Positions 59,600 to 64,000 of a stretch of 64,000 nt of DNA are shown in pieces. The stretch is taken from NCBI RefSeq assembly GCF_000143415.4, contig NW_003314390.1, positions 272,973 to 336,972 on the forward strand. The letters are read 5' to 3'. Both the position numbers and the translations under genes were made by a program. Positions within the stretch are counted from its first letter, which is position 1. Each line of letters opens with the position of its first letter. A model generated the notes under the pieces. The model was not told the origin of the DNA and did not search any database. It worked only from the letters and a program-made list of their open reading frames with translations. Origin of the DNA: Selaginella moellendorffii (taxonomy: Eukaryota > Streptophyta > Lycopodiopsida > Selaginellales > Selaginellaceae).

Positions 59600-60800
59600 A
59601 GGTTTTGTTCTGTCTCTCCAGCAACAGTGGCGAGCTCTAAGCATCACAATCAAATACAGTTTCAAAAGTCTGTCATTTGGTGTTCCACGCGTTCTGCGAT
59701 GGAGCTTGTTCGTATTGGCGTCGAATGGCTTGAGGAACTCGGTAAACTATCGAGGTTGCGGAGCTTCGCAACCTTGCAAGCTGCGTCAAGATGTGGAAAG
59801 AGCCCGCTTGTGCCTGCGCATCAAGATCAAAGGCCCGAGCCCGCTTGTGCCTGGGCATCAAGATTAAAGGCCCGAGCTATGTTTGCATCGTTGGAGAGAG
59901 AGGAGGGGAACGATTTCAGTCCAGGGGTGTTGCAGCCAACAGGGAGGAGTTCGTGCCCGTCTCTTGCTTTAATCATTAAAATTAAAACCACAGCGAACCA
60001 CTCTCAATTTCAAGTTGCCGGCTACAATAAAATGCAGTCACTGTACATCAACTTTGAAGTTGCTGTGTAAGCGCTGTCAGCCTGCACCTGGAGGTAGAAA
60101 CACTTCAGAAGCGTGAAGGTATGAAGGATCGAACCGTACATTGGAAGTGATTATCCTTCTTGATTCTTGATGGCTGCTGTCATTCATTATCCTAGTTCCA
60201 CAGAGCCAATATTGCTCTGGTTACATGATAGAGTTAATGTGTGTGTTTTCAAACCCCAATCTAGTGGCAGTATTGGTGAGTGTTGAAGAGGGACTTTGTG
60301 AAGATCAACGAAGAGATATTGGAGGATAGAGTTCCTTTATATCTAAGACCACTTTATATCTATGAAGCATTTTAGCTGTTGCACATGCATGATTTTTGGA
60401 GGATTAACTTATTGGACATCACACCGAACTTCATAAATTTGTGGTTTAACTTATCGCAACATTTGATATGGTCCTTTCCACTGAGTAAGGAGCTTTTTAG
60501 ATAAACTATGTACCATAAGATTGAGAAAATGAATTAACACCAAGTCATTTATTTTGTATTCTACAGGTGGACGATGATAGGAGTTGTAACATTGTTATTG
60601 TCCCATTTATATACAGCTCAAGTGTTTAATAGATTTTTCTCAAACAAGTGGAAGAATGCTCGTCAAATATTAATCCCACGACTTAACATTACCAACTTGT
60701 AGCAATCACAAAGGTAAAGTCAACTCTATTGTTAGTATTGGATCATGACCATAAAAAAGTTTATTTTAAACTCTACACCCCTATAACATATGTATATTGA
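59600..60800. other. Intergenic
   Basis: After the ERV46-like stop the DNA is of mixed composition up to about 60050 and then turns AT-rich. No gene is supported apart from the tandem duplication listed separately. Confidence 0.4.
59801..59874 (+). repeat. 37-bp tandem duplication
   Basis: Two abutting 37-bp units (59801-59837 and 59838-59874) differ at two positions. Each begins AGCCCGCTTGTGCCTG. They lie in GC-richer DNA downstream of the ERV46-like gene, with no supported coding frame. Confidence 0.9.
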
Positions 60801-61209
60801 AGAGATGGCAAATAACCATCTCAATCTGAATGCTAAAAGTTCATGTACTTCACAATTATTCCTTTGAAGGTCCAAACAAATTATTTTACCAAACCGTTTG
60901 ATTATACCTGTACTATTCAAACCCAAGGATATCTTAAGACCCTTAATCAATTAGAAAAAGGGGTGCACTTTTGTTTATGGACCCTTTCCTTCTATATTTA
61001 CCCCTATGGATTGTCTCTTGAGTTATTTCCTTTGGTTGCTTACAATCCCCAACCAAAATGTCAAAATGTGAAATGCCATAGCCATAAATGCAAGACTATT
61101 ATCCAAAAGAATTTGATCTAGATAGGATTGTTGGAACACTACTCAATTGAGGAGGAAGTATTCAACAACAATTATAAACATACTAGCAAGAGCACTAACT
61201 TCCATATAG

Positions 61210-63620
61210 TGAATCAAGTAGTTAAAAGCAATAATGACATATTCATTGCCAATAATCGATCATGAAAATGCCTCATCAAATCAAATGCCATAAACTCAAA
61301 CAAATGAGAAATTGCAATTGACTCCAACCATCCTTCCACAACACAAAGGGGAGTATTACGAATTTGGCACCAAACACAATTACGTATATACTGGATAACA
61401 TTACGTCGCATCTCTAGCCAATAAAAAGACCTATGTAGCTTTTTAGTCATATGACAAAGTCTCATACACCCATATAGAACAAGAAAATCATGGTAGGCAT
61501 GGAGAAAATATGGAATAAAGATCGAAAGCACCACCAGTCATAAATGATCATCAAGATCCGCTCTTACAAAATAAAAAAGACTGTCTTCAAAGCAATATTA
61601 AGAATGTAAATGAGCCTCACAAACCTTGTTATGAAAAGGTAAATCTTGCTTTGCACCTTGTGAACACTAAACATCAAGTATAACAATTACTAATGGCACA
61701 AGATCCTCACAGATGCTAGAAGTATAGGCTTGTCAAAAACATGAGAAGAGAGTGAAGAAGGAAAAAGATCTCAAGAAAAAGCATTAGCATTAGCCATAAA
61801 ACTCTCTAAGTGATGAATAATATGAAAATCATATATGTAAAGCTTCAAAGCCCATTGAGCAATATGCCCAATTAAGTTCTTCCTCTTCAATAATGAAGTA
61901 ACTATAGCATGATCATCTGCTAGTAATGTCCGAAAACCATATAAATATGCATGAAGTTTTTCAAAACCAAATTATTGTTAAACACTCCTTTGTTATGGAC
62001 TAATTCACTTTTACTAGTTGTAATATATTGTAATATACAACTAATATATGTATAATGCACAATACATCACTCCCCCTTTATTTAGAGTGGGCTCTATTTG
62101 CTTACTTGGATTTGCATCCTTGAGTAAAATGAAAGGTTGAGTGTAGTTAGGATATACCACAAATGGAAGAGTTATCAATAGCTCTTTTGATCTATAAAGG
62201 CTCGCTCATAATCCACAGATTAAATGAAAGATGACATTGACGACTTTAACAATACTCACAATGGTGTAATGTGATCAAAAAGGTGATCAACAAAGCGACC
62301 AAGATATTGCACCTTGCCTAAGAAGTGTTGCACATTATTTACATACTTCGGAGTAGGGAATTTTAAAACAGCCACAAGTTTATCAAGATCAACTTGCAAA
62401 CCCTTACAAGAAATATAATACCTAAGATAAGTCATGTTTTTAGACATAAATATGTACTTTAGCTGCTTCAACTTTAAACCAACTTACTATACCTAATCCA
62501 AAACTTTACGAATATCACAAACGTGTTCTTCCCATGTCCCTTCCAAATGAATCAAGACATCATCAATGAAGTTAGTAGTCACTTTCAGCATGTCACAAAA
62601 AACCTCATCTATCATTTGTTGAAAAGTTACTAGAGCATTATTCAAACCAAATAGCATCACTAAAAACTTATATAAACCAAATGGTATATGAAAAACAATT
62701 TTAGGAATATCTTTCTCGGTTATCAACACTTGCTAATATCCAAAAGCAAAATCTAACTTGGTGAACCAATAACTTTTCCCCAGATAATCCAAAAGATTAG
62801 TAGTGTGAAGAAGAGGGTATATATTTGGGATTATTACTTGGTTTAACGGACGATAGTCGATGTAAAAATAAATACTCCTATCAGACATTATTACAAAAAG
62901 AGGTTTACACACTCAAGGACTCCATGACTTTTGAATAACATTTTTTTCTATCATCTCTTTGACATTTACATATCAAATCTTGATCTCTTTTGATAACCGA
63001 CAATGAATAAGAACCTTGATTAGATAAGCATCCCCAATTGGAATAGGATAATGTGTTGTAATCTTGGCCCCAAACGATATGTCAAATTCAAAGAGATTGG
63101 TATACTCCTTTTATAAGCCAATCAATCGCTGCAATATAAAGATTGTCAGAGGGATCAAAAGAAGGAATAGAGGAACAAAATGGAAACATAGAAAAAAATA
63201 ATAGGGAGATAAAAGTGATGAAAGCAAAAGTAGAAACAGAAGGATAGAAAGGAATAGAAGTGAAAAATGGAAGAAATATAAAGAAGTATGAGATAAGGGG
63301 GAAAAACATTAAAGTTACACTTTGCATGATTTCACCAGAACCAATCCATACTAAGAATGAGGTCAAAAACTTGACTTGGCACCACCCACAATGACTGCAA
63401 CTCAAGCTCGAGATCGCCCATATGCATAACTAAATCCCCCTCATCCCATGCATATACGTATGTATGGCCATTGCCATACAAAATGAAAATTAACTTTGCC
63501 GCATGATGTAAATGTAGATAGTAACGTGTGGCAATAAGCCAAACAATAGAAGATAAACTTGAGCTTATATCAACTAACACAGAAAGCATAATAAGGGACT
63601 TTTTGTTGAAAAACAAGCTT
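61210..63620 (-). mobile_element. Decayed Ty3/gypsy LTR retrotransposon (pol remnants)
   Basis: On the minus strand, from high to low coordinate, fragments fit the Ty3/gypsy order. A retropepsin-like region (63616-63332) ends DLILSMDWFW. Reverse transcriptase follows (62729-62493: FGLYKFLVMLFGLNNALVTFQQM, FIDDVLIHLE; and 62471-62256: YISCKGLQVDLDKL, VQHFLGKVQYLGRFV). RNase H remnants lie at about 61920-61780 (LLKRKNLIGHIAQWALKL, YDFHIIHH). An integrase zinc-binding region lies at 61534-61214 (FYWLEMRRNVIQYIRNCVWCQ). The active-site FVD/YLDD is altered to NFIDD, and the protease lost its DSG core (ISSS). Stops and frame breaks separate the pieces. LTRs were not located, and the right end may extend past 63620. 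Confidence 0.85.
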
Positions 63621-64000
63621 GGAAAGTAAACACTGAATAAATTGGTGCTGAGTGAACCCTTTGATGATACTCTTGCAAGAAAGATGAAGGGGTCACTGAT
63701 TTATTTGCACAAGGACCCTTTACTACTTGTGAAACTCTTCATTTTCTGGAAGCATCTCGATGTCCAGACCTTTTACTATAACAACACCAATAGAACATTG
63801 TTGATGCCAAGGTCTCTACCTAGGAAATGGAGATCATCAATCTGGAAAATGTTGACAATGCCGATAAATGTGATCAACTTCATTATATGGCTAGTAGCAA
63901 ACATCATGTCCTTACCCTTATACTTAAATTTGGGTAGCAGTATCAACTTCTATTGGAACAAGACCATCTCCTACAGAAAGTGGAGTTGAAGGATATGCAA
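63620..64000. other. Right edge, AT-rich
   Basis: One open plus-strand frame of about 115 codons (63642-63989) shows no recognisable domain. It may be more retroelement DNA. Confidence 0.35.

Overview
This window looks like nuclear DNA of a seedless vascular plant, most probably a Selaginella-type lycophyte. The genes are plant genes: chloroplast DEG1 protease, phosphoglycolate phosphatase, CAMTA, a PLS-type PPR protein, a class III peroxidase, a DUF674 protein and an Ole e 1-like protein. Most coding genes are packed closely and carry many very short introns of about 45-75 nt. Three AT-rich, repeat-filled stretches (about 1-1.7 kb, 6-11 kb and 60-64 kb) flank or interrupt the gene-dense part. 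The species call is inference; no marker was searched.

Layout. 1-1.7 kb: AT-rich DNA with a strong hairpin and retroelement-like repeats. 1.7-3.56 kb: one intronless gene for a P-loop NTPase with a C-terminal Mrr-like nuclease motif, resembling Crinkler/RHS-type (CR) proteins. 4.1-5.9 kb: a broken peroxidase copy tail-to-tail with an intact one. 6-13 kb: repeats and one possible frameshifted relic. 13-17.4 kb: DEG1 and PGLP1 diverging from a 133-bp gap, then a centrin. 17.5-27.4 kb: PPR, CoA-type Nudix hydrolase, CAMTA, and an XBAT34/35-like ankyrin-RING ligase. 27.6-29 kb: an mRNA export adaptor with a UAP56-binding motif. 30.2-34.1 kb: two PTB-like RRM genes head-to-head. 34.3-37.2 kb: an Ole e 1-like secreted protein and a kelch protein. 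37.3 kb: tRNA-Gly(GCC). 37.7-42.1 kb: an ABCC transporter without TMD0. 42.2-43.5 kb: a CDCA7-like zinc-finger protein. 44.1-51.3 kb: NUP188. 51.3-51.9 kb: ALG13. 52.0-53.7 kb: a membrane-anchored protein with an NT-C2-like N-terminus. 54.3-54.7 kb: a charged secreted peptide. 54.8-57.2 kb: a CobW/ZNG1-like GTPase convergent with a DUF674 protein. 57.7-59.6 kb: ERV46/ERGIC3-like. 60-63.7 kb: a decayed Ty3/gypsy element.

Splice sites were placed by hand from GT/GC...AG sites, reading phase and conserved protein sequence. For most genes the exon lengths add up to a whole number of codons. NUP188 and the minus-strand PTB-like gene are only partly resolved at exon level.

Most genes are housekeeping functions with no operon-like logic. 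The notable points are the CR-type NTPase-nuclease gene, the head-to-head PTB-like pair with mitochondrial-type N-termini, probable GC-AG introns, a probable 5-nt microexon, and a 46-bp coding fragment duplicated about 8 kb away.
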